Shown here in pieces: positions 6,902 to 15,329 of a DNA stretch of 41,159 nucleotides (the stretch's first letter is position 1; the number at the start of each line of letters is the position of its first letter). Below the pieces are notes generated by a model. It saw nothing but the letters and a program-made list of their open reading frames with translations, ran no database searches and was not told the origin of the DNA. Origin of the DNA: an uncultured Oscillospiraceae bacterium (lineage in GTDB: Bacteria > Bacillota > Clostridia > Oscillospirales > Oscillospiraceae); NCBI GenBank assembly GCA_947624065.1, contig CANQIO010000012.1, positions 1-41,159 on the forward strand, written 5' to 3'. The position numbers and the translations under genes are program-made.

Positions 6902-8320
6902 TTAACCCAGCCGGATAGTGGCCTTGATGTACGGCCCGCCGTCGGAGACCTTCACCCACTCCTTGTGGCCCTTGCCGCAGAAGCCGGTGCCGGACAGCTC
7001 CAGCCCGTCCGACATGGCGGTGATGGACTTCAAAAGGTCCGGCACATAGCCGGTGAGCACCACCGGGGAGAAGATGCGGCCGGTGAGCTTTCCGTCCTTG
7101 ATCTCACGGGCGATGTTCACCATGCACTGGATGCCCCAGTTTTTGGGGTCCTCCATGCCGCTGGAGGGGCACTCCAGATACATGCCGTACTTCACCGAGG
7201 CGATCATGTCCTCCAGCTTGTCATGCCCCGGCTCGAACCAGGTGTTGGTCATGCGGGTGTACGCCTTGCGGGCGAAGCTCTCCCGCCGGCCGTTGCCGGT
7301 GGGCTCGGTGCCCAGGGTCAGGGCGGACTGCAGGTCGCTGATGCCGGTCTGGAGCACGCCCTTGTCGATGATGATCGTGTCGTGGGCCAGGGTGCCCTCG
7401 TCGTCGAAGAAATAGGTGGCGGTCTGGTCGGCGGAGCTGGCCCCGTCGTGCATGGTCACCAGGGGCGAGGCCACATACTTGCCGATGAACTGGGGCGCCT
7501 GGGCCCGGTCCTTGACGAACATGTCCATCTCCACTCCGTGGCCGAAGGCCTCATGGACGATCATGCCGGTGGTCTCCGGACTGCAGATGCACTCGTACTC
7601 GCCGGGGATCATCGGTTCGCTGTGCAGCAGATCCAGCGCGGTCCGCACACAGGGGGCCACGTTCTCCTCCATTTTCGCCAGCAGCTCCATGCCGCCCAGG
7701 CCGGAGCAGGGCAGATACGCCTGCTTCACCTCCTGGCCCTTCATGGCGGCGGCCACCACGCCTCCGGTGAGGTACATCACGCTCTGGGTCATGTCCTTGT
7801 CCCGGGACAGGAACAGCTTGGTGTATTTCTGCCAGGCCGTCCAGGCGATGAAGTCCAGCACCGCCTCGTCCATGCCGAGGCCCTTGTCCCGCAGGGCGGC
7901 CAGCCGGTCCAGCACGTCCCCGTCTCCCACGCTCTCCGGGTCGATCTCATAGTCCGTGGCGCCGGAGAATACGGTGGGCTCCGCCTCCGGCGGGACATAG
8001 GCGCGGGCCGTGAGGCCCGCCGGGCGCACGTCCGCCGCCAGAAGCTCCCGGACCGCGGCCACCACGCAGGGGATGGAGCTCTCCTCCAGCTCGCTGAAGG
8101 AATACTCCGCATAGCGTCCGCCGTCCAGGGCCTTCACCACGAAGCCCCGCATGTTGTCGCCCTCGCCCACGCTGACGTCGTGGCGGCTGACCCGGTAGTC
8201 CCGGCCCACGGTGTCCTCCGCCAGGACGGAGGCATAGTCGAATTCCGCGCACAGCGCGTCCCGCAGCCGCACCAGCAGCGGCCGCTTTTCCGCGATAAAG
8301 GCGCTCTCCTGTACTTTCAA
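6902..8320 (-). CDS. tldD: TldD-like metallopeptidase, catalytic subunit
   Basis: 472 residues starting at a TTG (8318-8320) with a GAGG site about 11 bases upstream; no ATG fits the frame near the promoter. The zinc motif is clear: 'MIVHEAFGHGVEMDMF' places His256, Glu257 and His261 in the HExxxH pattern of TldD, and the Cys in 'GTGFCGKGHKEW' near the C-terminus is the likely third ligand. Other family marks are 'GVLQTGISDLQSAL' and 'NGRRESFARKAYTRMTNTW'. With TldE it forms a cytoplasmic peptidase with a narrow channel that accepts unfolded peptides. It is first in the operon, with a near-perfect promoter at 8380-8408. Confidence 0.9.
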   Translation of the reverse strand: MKVQESAFIAEKRPLLVRLRDALCAEFDYASVLAEDTVGRDYRVSRHDVSVGEGDNMRGFVVKALDGGRYAEYSFSELEESSIPCVVAAVRELLAADVRPAGLTARAYVPPEAEPTVFSGATDYEIDPESVGDGDVLDRLAALRDKGLGMDEAVLDFIAWTAWQKYTKLFLSRDKDMTQSVMYLTGGVVAAAMKGQEVKQAYLPCSGLGGMELLAKMEENVAPCVRTALDLLHSEPMIPGEYECICSPETTGMIVHEAFGHGVEMDMFVKDRAQAPQFIGKYVASPLVTMHDGASSADQTATYFFDDEGTLAHDTIIIDKGVLQTGISDLQSALTLGTEPTGNGRRESFARKAYTRMTNTWFEPGHDKLEDMIASVKYGMYLECPSSGMEDPKNWGIQCMVNIAREIKDGKLTGRIFSPVVLTGYVPDLLKSITAMSDGLELSGTGFCGKGHKEWVKVSDGGPYIKATIRLG

Positions 8321-8379
8321 GGCAAAATCGACCTCTTTTCCATCAATAGTACATTATCAGGCGATGTATTTCCGCAAAT

Positions 8380-8408
8380 AATATATCATGTCCCCCGGCT
8401 TCTGTCAA
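8380..8408 (-). promoter_or_regulatory. Sigma-A promoter of tldD-tldE
   Basis: Minus strand: TTGACA (8403-8408), 17 bases, TATATT (8380-8385), about 60 bases before the tldD start. Confidence 0.85.
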
Positions 8409-8423
8409 GGGTCCGGCAAAGAA

Positions 8424-8449
8424 ATGGGCGCGGCTGTCACCGCGCCCAT
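8424..8449 (-). terminator. Terminator of glgP
   Basis: A 10-base perfect GC-rich stem (8424-8433 with 8440-8449), nine bases past the glgP stop. The T-rich stretch on the minus strand after it is short ('ttcttt'). Confidence 0.75.
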
Positions 8450-8457
8450 GCCGTGTC

Positions 8458-10851
8458 TCAGATCTTCCAGATGTTCTTGGCGTACTCGGCCACGGCCCGG
8501 TCCGCGGCGAACACGCCGGACTCGGCGATGTTCACCAGGCTCATCCGGGCGCTGGCGATGGGGTCGGCCATGAGCTTGTAGAGCTCGTCATGGGCCCGGC
8601 GGTAGTCGGCGAAGTCGGCCAGCAGCATATACGGGTCGCCGCCGTACAGCAGGCCGTTCACCAGGTCGGCATAGCTCTTGCCGTCAGCGAAGCCGGAGCG
8701 GAACCGGTCCAGCACCGCCTTGGTCACCGGGTCGGAATCGTAGTAGGTCTGGGGCTGATAGGTGGCCCGCAGGGCCTCCACCTGCTCCGCCCGCAGGCCG
8801 AACAGGAACATATTCTCGTCCCCCAGCCGCTCGTGCATCTCCACGTTGGCCCCGTCCAGGGTGCCGATGGTGATGGCGCCGTTCATCATCAGCTTCATGT
8901 TGCCGGTGCCGCTGGCCTCCTTGCCGGCGGTGGAGATCTGCTCGGAGACCTGGGCCGCGGGCATCAGCTGCTCGGCCATGGACACCCGGTAGTTGGCGGC
9001 GAAGATCACCTGCAGCTTGCCCTTGCACAGCGGGTCCGCGGCGATGTCCCGGGACAGGGAGTTGATCAGCTCGATGATCCGCTTGGCAGTCACATAGCTG
9101 CCGGCGGCCTTGGCGCCGAACAGGAACGTCCTGGGCAGGAAGGGCGCGTTGGGGTCGGCGTGGATGCGCTGCTGGAGGCTGGTGATGAGCATAGCGGCCA
9201 ACAGCTGGCGCTTATACTCGTGCAGGCGCTTGACCTGCACGTCCAGCACGCCGGCCGGGTCCAGGATCACGTCCTGATCCCGCTTCAGCCAGGCGGCCAG
9301 CCGGTCCTTGTTCCGGGCCTTGATTACGTTCAGCATGCCCAGCACCGTCTCGTCCTGCTCGAACTGGCGCAGCTTCACCAGCTCCTCGGGATGGCGGATG
9401 AAGCCGTCGCCGATCAGATCCCGCACCAGGCCGGACAGGTCCGGATTGATCTGGTCCAGCCAGCGGCGGTGGTCGATGCCGTTGGTGACGAAGGTGTACC
9501 GCTCCGGGCGCACGGAGCACACGTCCTTGAACAGCCGGGTCTTGAGGATCTGCCCGTGCAGGGCGGACACGCCGTTGATCTTATAGCACACCGCCTGGCA
9601 CAGGTTCGCCATATGGACCTGGCCGCCGGAGAGGATCAGGTTATACTCCACCTTCTTTTGATCGTCGGGGAACCAGCCGTTCAGGTACTTGGTCCAGCGG
9701 ATGTTCAGCTCCCGGATGATCTGCCAGACACGGGGCATCAGCGACTCGATCAGCCCCTGGGGCCACTTCTCCAGGGCCTCGGAGAGCACCGTGTGGTTGG
9801 TGTAGGCCACCGTCCGGCGCACGCAGTCCAGCGCCTCGTCCCAGCCCAGGCCGTCCTCGTCCATGAAGATGCGCATCAGCTCGGGGATGATGAGGGTGGG
9901 ATGGGTGTCGTTGATCTGGATCACGTGATGGTCCGGGAACGAGCGCACGTCGCCCCAGTCCCGGCGGTGCTTCTTCACTAGGTCCTGGGCCGTGGCGGAG
10001 ACGAAGAAGTACTGCTGCTTGAGCCGCAGCTCCTTGCCCTGCATGTGGTCGTCGGCAGGATAGAGCACCTTGGTGATGACCTCGGCCATGGTGCGCTTCT
10101 CCATGGCCTCCACGTATTTGCCGCCGGAGAAGAGGTACATGTCCAGGTCCTGGTTGCTCCGGGCCTCCCACAGCCGCAGGGTGTTCACCCGGCGCGCCCC
10201 ATAGCCCGCGATCAGCATGTCCCGTGGCACGGCCAGAACGCTTGTATAGTCCTTCAGGTGGGTCCGGCACACGCCGGTGTGGTCCCAGACCTCCTCCACG
10301 CGGCCGCCGAAGCGCACCTCGCAGGTGTCCTCCTCCCGGGGGATGAGCCAGCCGATGGCGCCAAGGGGCCAGCTGTCCGCCGTCTCCGTCTGGACGCCGT
10401 CCTTCATCACCTGCTTGAACAGGCCCAGCTCATAGCACAGCGAATACCCGGACGCGGGGATGTCCAGCGTGGCCATGCTGTCAGAGTAGCAGGCGGCGAG
10501 CCGTCCCAGGCCGCCGTTGCCCAGCCCCGCGTCCGGCTCCATCTCAAAGATGTCCGCCGCGGAGCGGCCCATGTCCTCCAGGGCGCCCGTCAGCTCCCTG
10601 CCGATGCCCAGGTTGTAAGCGTTCTTCATCAGGCTCCGGCCCAGCAGGTACTCCATGGACAGGTAGTGGACCTGTTTTTCCGGCTTTTTCTCCCGCTGGA
10701 AGGCGATGACCCGGCTCATGATCTCCCGGATCACCTGGGCGGAGGCCAGAAAGACCTGCTCGTCGGTGGCGCTGGTGCCGGTGGTGCCGAAATGGGCGCA
10801 CAGTTTGTCCTCGATGGCTGCGTGCAGCTCATCACGCGTGATCTCTGACAT
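8458..10851 (-). CDS. glgP: Glycogen/starch phosphorylase (GT35)
   Basis: 797 residues, the usual length for the family. The start is the ATG at 10851 with AAGGAG nine bases upstream; the longer frame to 10950 runs through the promoter and is rejected. The enzyme releases glucose-1-phosphate from alpha-1,4-glucan ends using phosphate and pyridoxal phosphate. The cofactor lysine is visible in 'EASGTGNMKLMMNGA' (about Lys653). Other conserved blocks are 'GLGNGGLGRLAACYSDSMAT', 'GYSLCYELGLFKQ', 'NDTHPTLIIPELMRI', 'NHTVLSEALEKWPQGL' and 'VQVKRLHEYKRQLL'. It lies next to, but is transcribed separately from, the glgC-glgD genes, so both synthesis and breakdown of glycogen map to this locus. Confidence 0.97.
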   Translation of the reverse strand: MSEITRDELHAAIEDKLCAHFGTTGTSATDEQVFLASAQVIREIMSRVIAFQREKKPEKQVHYLSMEYLLGRSLMKNAYNLGIGRELTGALEDMGRSAADIFEMEPDAGLGNGGLGRLAACYSDSMATLDIPASGYSLCYELGLFKQVMKDGVQTETADSWPLGAIGWLIPREEDTCEVRFGGRVEEVWDHTGVCRTHLKDYTSVLAVPRDMLIAGYGARRVNTLRLWEARSNQDLDMYLFSGGKYVEAMEKRTMAEVITKVLYPADDHMQGKELRLKQQYFFVSATAQDLVKKHRRDWGDVRSFPDHHVIQINDTHPTLIIPELMRIFMDEDGLGWDEALDCVRRTVAYTNHTVLSEALEKWPQGLIESLMPRVWQIIRELNIRWTKYLNGWFPDDQKKVEYNLILSGGQVHMANLCQAVCYKINGVSALHGQILKTRLFKDVCSVRPERYTFVTNGIDHRRWLDQINPDLSGLVRDLIGDGFIRHPEELVKLRQFEQDETVLGMLNVIKARNKDRLAAWLKRDQDVILDPAGVLDVQVKRLHEYKRQLLAAMLITSLQQRIHADPNAPFLPRTFLFGAKAAGSYVTAKRIIELINSLSRDIAADPLCKGKLQVIFAANYRVSMAEQLMPAAQVSEQISTAGKEASGTGNMKLMMNGAITIGTLDGANVEMHERLGDENMFLFGLRAEQVEALRATYQPQTYYDSDPVTKAVLDRFRSGFADGKSYADLVNGLLYGGDPYMLLADFADYRRAHDELYKLMADPIASARMSLVNIAESGVFAADRAVAEYAKNIWKI

Positions 10852-10870
10852 ATATGAAAATCTCCTTATG

Positions 10871-10898
10871 AAGATAGGATAGCAAGTTAAAATGACAA
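10871..10898 (-). promoter_or_regulatory. Probable promoter of glgP
   Basis: Minus strand TTGTCA (10893-10898), 16 bases, TATCTT (10871-10876), 20 bases before the glgP start. It begins right after the large hairpin at 10902-10941. Confidence 0.5.
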
Positions 10899-10901
10899 GT
10901 C

Positions 10902-10941
10902 TTGCCCCCGTCCGGCGGGTACTCCCGCAGGGCGGGGGCAA
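10902..10941 (-). terminator. Long GC-rich hairpin between glgD and glgP
   Basis: TTGCCCCCG (10902-10910) pairs with 10933-10941, with a further CGGG/CCCG pairing inside. It lies between the glgD end and the glgP promoter and is the best candidate to stop glgCD transcription. No T-run follows on the minus strand, so termination strength is uncertain. Confidence 0.45.
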
Positions 10942-10980
10942 AAATTTCATTGGATGATGCGCCCGGCGTCAGGGAGCTTT

Positions 10981-11118
10981 CCGCCCGACGACGCATGGCG
11001 CGAAAAGATCCGCCCCGCGGCGAGGGATTTTTGCGTCAGGCAAGGAGGACGGCGCAGGGAATACTTTGTGTATTTCCAAGCCGCCCGACGACGCATGGCG
11101 CAAAAAGACCCGCCGCGG
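10981..11118. repeat. Two-copy intergenic direct repeat, 100-base period
   Basis: The 20 bases at 10981-11000 recur exactly at 11081-11100, and the match continues with a few changes to about 11020 and 11118 (both end in a CCGCGG). The period is 100 bases. The second copy runs up to the glgD stop codon. Between the copies there is no gene. The unit has no start/stop structure and looks like a non-coding dispersed element. Confidence 0.75.
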
Positions 11119-12237
11119 TCAGACGTGCTCCCCTTTGGGGATCACCAGGGGCAGCCGGTTCGTCCCGGACAGGACACAGCCTTCCGTGACCACGCAGTCC
11201 TTGTCGGAGATGACGCTGTTGAGGCTGGCGTTCTCCTTGATGACGGTGTCCTGCATGATGATGCAGTTTTTCAGCTTTGCGCCCTTTTCCACCCGGACGC
11301 CGCGGAAAAGGATGCAGTGATCCAGCTCGCCCTCCACATAGCAGCCGTCCGCCACCAGGGAGGCCCGGACCTTGGCCGCGTCGCTGTAATAGGTGCTGAC
11401 CTCGGCCCGCTCCTTGGTCCGGATGGGCAGCCCGTCCGCGGGGAACAGCTCCGCCAGCATCTCGGGCTGGAACAGCTCCATGCTCGCGTCAAAATAGTCC
11501 TGAACGCTGGTGATGCGCCGGGCATACCGGTTATGCTCATAAATGGCGATCTTGCCGCCCTTGGCCAGATAGTTGGCCAGGGCGTCCCGGTGGAAGTGGT
11601 TGTGGACCGCGTCGGAACAATAGTCCATCAGCTCCAGCAGGAAGTCCCGCTTGAGGATGTAGATCTCCCGGGAGAACAGGCCCGGTCCGGGGCCGCCCTC
11701 GGAAAATAGCAGCGTCCGGGCAAAGCCGTCCCCATCCGGCACCAGCCGGTGATGGGGGAAGGGGCCAAAGCCCTCGGAGCAGACGGCGGTGATGTCCGCG
11801 CCGGTCCGCATGTGCACATCCACCGCCTTGTCCAGGTCGATGTTGCCCACCCAGTCGGCGGCGCACAGCACCACATTCTCCTGGGGGATGTCGCGGATGT
11901 AAGAGCTGACGGAGCGCAGCGCCTCCATGCAGCCGTTGAAGTGGCCGGAATGGGCCTCCCGCAGTCCGAAGGGCGGCAGCAGGCGCAGACCGCCGCGGTG
12001 GCGGGCCAGGCCCCAGTCGGCGCCGTTGGACAGGTGGTCCAAAAGGCTCTGGTAATCCCGCTCCATAATCACGCCCACGTCATGGATGCCGGCGTTGACC
12101 ATCATGGACAGGGCAAAGTCGATCAGGCGATACCGCCCGCCGAAGGGGATCGAGGCGCTGTTTCTGTGCTCTACAAGCTCCCGCAGCGCAAGCTCCGAGT
12201 GGAGCGTATAAATAATTCCATGCAGATCGTTTCTCAT
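11119..12237 (-). CDS. glgD: GlgD, regulatory-type subunit of glucose-1-phosphate adenylyltransferase
   Basis: 372 residues; the ATG at 12237 overlaps the glgC stop (ATGA). It has the nucleotidyltransferase fold followed by a left-handed beta-helix ('[19 protein letters not shown]', '[19 protein letters not shown]'). The N-terminal nucleotide-binding loop G-G-x-G-x-R-L of true ADP-glucose pyrophosphorylases is missing; the corresponding part reads '[18 protein letters not shown]'. That loss, with the conserved '[22 protein letters not shown]', is the hallmark of Firmicutes GlgD, which has little catalytic activity alone and raises the activity of GlgC in a heterotetramer. The product, ADP-glucose, feeds glycogen synthase, which is not in this window. 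Confidence 0.95.
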   Translation of the reverse strand: MRNDLHGIIYTLHSELALRELVEHRNSASIPFGGRYRLIDFALSMMVNAGIHDVGVIMERDYQSLLDHLSNGADWGLARHRGGLRLLPPFGLREAHSGHFNGCMEALRSVSSYIRDIPQENVVLCAADWVGNIDLDKAVDVHMRTGADITAVCSEGFGPFPHHRLVPDGDGFARTLLFSEGGPGPGLFSREIYILKRDFLLELMDYCSDAVHNHFHRDALANYLAKGGKIAIYEHNRYARRITSVQDYFDASMELFQPEMLAELFPADGLPIRTKERAEVSTYYSDAAKVRASLVADGCYVEGELDHCILFRGVRVEKGAKLKNCIIMQDTVIKENASLNSVISDKDCVVTEGCVLSGTNRLPLVIPKGEHV

Positions 12238-13430
12238 GTCGCCACCAAATCATCATAGAGCATGGCGCCGGGCGCGACCATCGCGCCGGGGCCAACCGTC
12301 ACATCCGGGCCGCAGGTCGCTACGCCCCAGCTATCCGTCCCGTCCGGCTCCGTGCCCACATGGGCACCCTTGCACACCCGGACGTTCTCGCCCAGAATGG
12401 CGAAGCGCACCTCCGCGCCGGCCTCCACATAGGCGCCGGGCATCAGGACGCTGTATTCCACATGGGCGCCCTTTTCCACCGTCACCTGGTTGGACAGCAC
12501 GCTGTTAAAGACCGATCCGTCTACCACGCAGCCCTCGGTCACGATGCTGTGGCGCACGTCCGCTTCCGGTCCCACCACATGGGGAGGCCGGATGGGGCTG
12601 CGGCTCATGATGGGCCAGCTGCTGTCATAGAGGTCGATCAGCTCCGGGGACAGCATATCCATGTTGGCGTCCCAGAGGCTGGTGATGGTGCCCACGTCCC
12701 GCCAATAGCCCTGGAAGCGGTAGGGCCAGATCCTCTCCCCGCCGTTCAGGAGCCGGGGGATGATGTTCTTGCCGAAGTCCCGCTGGCTGTTAGGATCGGC
12801 CTCGTCCTCCACGAGCGCCTGCCGCAACTTCTTCCAGGTGAAGATGTAGATACCCATGGAGGCCAGGTCGCTCTTGGGATGGGCGGGCTTCTCCTCGAAC
12901 TCGTTGATGTAGCCGTCCTCGCCCACGTTCATGATGCCGAAGCGCTTGGCCTCGGCCATGCTGACCTGGATGACCGCGATGGTGCAGGCGGCGCCCTTTT
13001 CCTTGTGCTCCCGGAGCATGTCGGCGTAATCCATCTTATAGATATGATCGCCGGACAGGATCAGCACATATTCCGGGTCGCGCATGTCGATGAAGTCCAG
13101 GTTCTGGTAAATGGCGTTGGCCGTGCCGGAGAACCAGTTCCCCTTCTCTCCCGCGGACATATAGGGCGGCAGGATGAACACGCCGCCGTCGTCCGCGCTC
13201 AGGTCCCAGGGCTGGCCGGTGCCTAGATAGGCGTTGAGCTTCATGGGCCGGTACTGGGTCAGCACGCCCACGGTGTCGATGCCGGAGTTGGCACAGTTGG
13301 ACAGGGGGAAATCAATGATGCGGTACTTGCCCCCGAAGGGCAGATTTGGCTTTGCCACGTCCGCGGTCAGAGCGTACAGCCGGGAGCCCTGGCCGCCCGC
13401 GAGAAGCATGGCAATGCATTCTTTTTTCAC
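12234..13430 (-). CDS. glgC: Glucose-1-phosphate adenylyltransferase, catalytic subunit GlgC
   Basis: 398 residues from a GTG start (13428-13430) with AAGGAGG eight bases upstream. It makes ADP-glucose and pyrophosphate from ATP and glucose-1-phosphate, the committed step of glycogen synthesis. Visible are the nucleotide loop '[13 protein letters not shown]', '[20 protein letters not shown]', the sugar-phosphate site '[18 protein letters not shown]', '[20 protein letters not shown]', '[17 protein letters not shown]', and the C-terminal beta-helix hexapeptide region. It is overlapped by glgD and lies 76 bases downstream of pth; a TATATA-like box before the ribosome binding site might be a local promoter, but read-through from prs-pth is also possible. 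Confidence 0.97.
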   Translation of the reverse strand: MKKECIAMLLAGGQGSRLYALTADVAKPNLPFGGKYRIIDFPLSNCANSGIDTVGVLTQYRPMKLNAYLGTGQPWDLSADDGGVFILPPYMSAGEKGNWFSGTANAIYQNLDFIDMRDPEYVLILSGDHIYKMDYADMLREHKEKGAACTIAVIQVSMAEAKRFGIMNVGEDGYINEFEEKPAHPKSDLASMGIYIFTWKKLRQALVEDEADPNSQRDFGKNIIPRLLNGGERIWPYRFQGYWRDVGTITSLWDANMDMLSPELIDLYDSSWPIMSRSPIRPPHVVGPEADVRHSIVTEGCVVDGSVFNSVLSNQVTVEKGAHVEYSVLMPGAYVEAGAEVRFAILGENVRVCKGAHVGTEPDGTDSWGVATCGPDVTVGPGAMVAPGAMLYDDLVAT

Positions 13431-13506
13431 TGACGAGCCTCCTTATATATCAATTGCGCTCCGCCGAAGCGCTTGGGATACAGGATCAGCGGCCGCCGCA
13501 TAAAGC

Positions 13507-14100
13507 TCACGGCTGCCCGTTATACAGCTCCATGGCCCGCTCCGGGCCCGATAGGATATAGGTCTCCACGGCCTTGGCCGCCCGCTTGCACGCGCCGTCG
13601 AACGCGTCCCAGTCGGCGTTTTTCGGCACGCCAAGCACCCAGTCGATCTGCTCGTCGCCGCCGTGGGGCGGGGCACCCACGCCGATGCGGATGCGGGGGA
13701 AATCCTCGCTGCCCAGATGGGCGATGATGCTTTTCAAGCCGTTATGGCCCCCGGCGGAGCCCTTCGGGCGCACCCGCAGACGGCCGCAGGGGAGGTTGAT
13801 GTCGTCCGAGACCACCAGCACCCGCTCCGGCGGCAGCTTATAAAACCGCGCCGCCTGGCCCACGGCCTGGCCGGACTCGTTCATATAGGTCTGGGGCTTC
13901 ATCACCAGCACCCCGACTCCATCCAGGTCCAGCCGGCCCGTCAGCGCCCGGAACCGCAGCCTGTCCACTTTCAGGCCCTGTTCCTTTGCCAGGGCGTCCG
14001 CCGCCAGAAAGCCGGCGTTGTGGCGGGTGCCGTTATACCGGGGGCCGGGATTGCCCAAAAACACCGCCAGCCACTGGACCGGGCCGCTCCTGCCGAACAT
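13507..14100 (-). CDS. pth: Peptidyl-tRNA hydrolase
   Basis: 197 residues; the ATG shares its A with the prs stop (TGATG), so translation is coupled. The enzyme frees tRNA from peptidyl-tRNA that drops off ribosomes. The conserved motifs are all present: 'FLGNPGPRYNGTRHNAGF' with the catalytic His in 'TRHNAGF', 'KPQTYMNESG' with the substrate-binding Asn, and 'DDINLPCGRLRVRPKGSAGG' followed by 'HNGLKSI'. A few extra residues ('MFGRSGPVQW') precede the usual start. The prs-pth order is common in Firmicutes. Confidence 0.96.
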   Translation of the reverse strand: MFGRSGPVQWLAVFLGNPGPRYNGTRHNAGFLAADALAKEQGLKVDRLRFRALTGRLDLDGVGVLVMKPQTYMNESGQAVGQAARFYKLPPERVLVVSDDINLPCGRLRVRPKGSAGGHNGLKSIIAHLGSEDFPRIRIGVGAPPHGGDEQIDWVLGVPKNADWDAFDGACKRAAKAVETYILSGPERAMELYNGQP

Positions 14101-15062
14101 CAGTCGAACAGGGACGCCAAAGACTCGTCCTCATAGATGCGGTGGATGGACGCGGCGAAGATGGGCGCCGCGGAGAGATACTTGATCTTCTCCACCTGGG
14201 GCTTCCCCTCGGGATAGGGGATGGTGTCGAACAGCAGCAGCTCCTCCAGGTCGCTGGCCTCGATGCGCTCCAGGGCGGGACCGGACAGGATCCCGTGGCT
14301 GGCGCAGGCATAGACCTTATTGGCGCCGCCTATTTGCTTGATGGCCTTGGCCGCCCCCACCAGGGAGCCGGCGGTATCCACCATATCGTCCAGGATGAGG
14401 ACGTTTTTGCCCTCCACGCTGCCGATGATGTTCATGACCTCGGACTGGTTGGCCCTCTCCCGGCGCTTGTCCACGATGGCCAGGTCCAGGCCCAGCTTCA
14501 TGGCGAAGGTGCGGGCGCGGGCCACGCTGCCCACGTCCGGGGAGACCACCATGAAGTCGCCCTTGGACAGATCGAAACGTTTTTTGTAGTGGTTGGCGAA
14601 CAGGGGGCCGCCGGCCAGATTGTCCACGGCGATGTCGAAAAAGCCCTGGATCTGGGGGGCGTGCAAGTCCATGGTCAGCACCCGGTCGGCACCGGCCCCG
14701 GTGATCAGGTTGGCGACCAGCTTCGCGGAGATGGGATCGCGGCTCTTGGCTTTCCGGTCCTGACGGGCGTAGCCGAAATAGGGCATCACCGCGGTGATGC
14801 GTCCGGCGGAGGCCCGGCGCATGGCGTCGATCATGACCAGCAGCTCCATCAGGTTGTCGTTGACCGGTCCGCAGGTGGACTGGACCAGAAACACATCCGC
14901 GCCCCGCACCGGCTCGTACACCGACACGGAGCACTCCCCGTCCGCAAAGCGGGTGCAGACGGCGTCGCCCAGCGAGATGTTCAGATTGTCGCAGATCCCC
15001 TGCGCCAGCGGCCGATTGGCGTTCCCGGAGAAGACTTTGATCTCTTTCCCGTGTGAAATCAT
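14100..15062 (-). CDS. prs: Ribose-phosphate pyrophosphokinase (PRPP synthase)
   Basis: 320 residues with AGGGGG eight bases before the ATG. It makes PRPP from ribose-5-phosphate and ATP for nucleotide, histidine and tryptophan synthesis. Visible are 'FSGNANRPLAQGIC', 'FADGECSVSVYEPVRGADVF', 'PYFGYARQDRKAKSRDPISA' (ATP site), 'TMDLHAPQIQGFFDI' (metal and substrate site), the flexible loop 'VDKRRERANQSEVM', and the PRPP-binding loop 'VLILDDMVDTAGSL'. Class I enzyme by length and motif. It heads the run prs-pth-glgC-glgD and is divergent from the dipeptidase gene. Confidence 0.97.
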   Translation of the reverse strand: MISHGKEIKVFSGNANRPLAQGICDNLNISLGDAVCTRFADGECSVSVYEPVRGADVFLVQSTCGPVNDNLMELLVMIDAMRRASAGRITAVMPYFGYARQDRKAKSRDPISAKLVANLITGAGADRVLTMDLHAPQIQGFFDIAVDNLAGGPLFANHYKKRFDLSKGDFMVVSPDVGSVARARTFAMKLGLDLAIVDKRRERANQSEVMNIIGSVEGKNVLILDDMVDTAGSLVGAAKAIKQIGGANKVYACASHGILSGPALERIEASDLEELLLFDTIPYPEGKPQVEKIKYLSAAPIFAASIHRIYEDESLASLFD

Positions 15063-15145
15063 ACATTACCCCCTGCCTGGTTCGGCATGTTTTTTTGTCC
15101 TGTTTCGTCTATATCGCAGCACGAGCGTGATGATCTTCTATGTGC

Positions 15146-15174
15146 ATTATAACAAAGGCTCCCACTAAATGGAA
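15146..15174 (-). promoter_or_regulatory. Probable promoter of prs
   Basis: Minus strand TATAAT (15146-15151) with a weak TTCCAT (15169-15174) at a 17-base spacing, 84 bases before prs. An inverted repeat 'aacaaag'/'ctttgtt' spans the -35 area (15151-15186) and could be a regulator site or a small hairpin. Confidence 0.55.
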
Positions 15175-15266
15175 GGGCTTTGTTATTTTCCTTACACAGA
15201 AAATTTACACAAATCTTTTCCAATTTTTTGGAAACCATCCACCAATCGTTCCTCGCCCGCCGCCGG

Positions 15267-15295
15267 TTGACAGCGGCGGCCGCCGGGCATATACT
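15267..15295 (+). promoter_or_regulatory. Sigma-A promoter of the M19 dipeptidase
   Basis: TTGACA (15267-15272), 17 bases, TATACT (15290-15295), 35 bases before the start codon. Confidence 0.85.
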
Positions 15296-15329
15296 GCTGG
15301 AAAGAGCATCTGCGCAGGAGGGCGAGAGC

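Noticed and set aside
2859-8581. Several long plus-strand open frames across the CNNM and TldD/E region
   Set aside because: They are antisense shadows of well-recognised genes, rich in His/Gln/Arg/Gly with no domain and no ribosome binding site.
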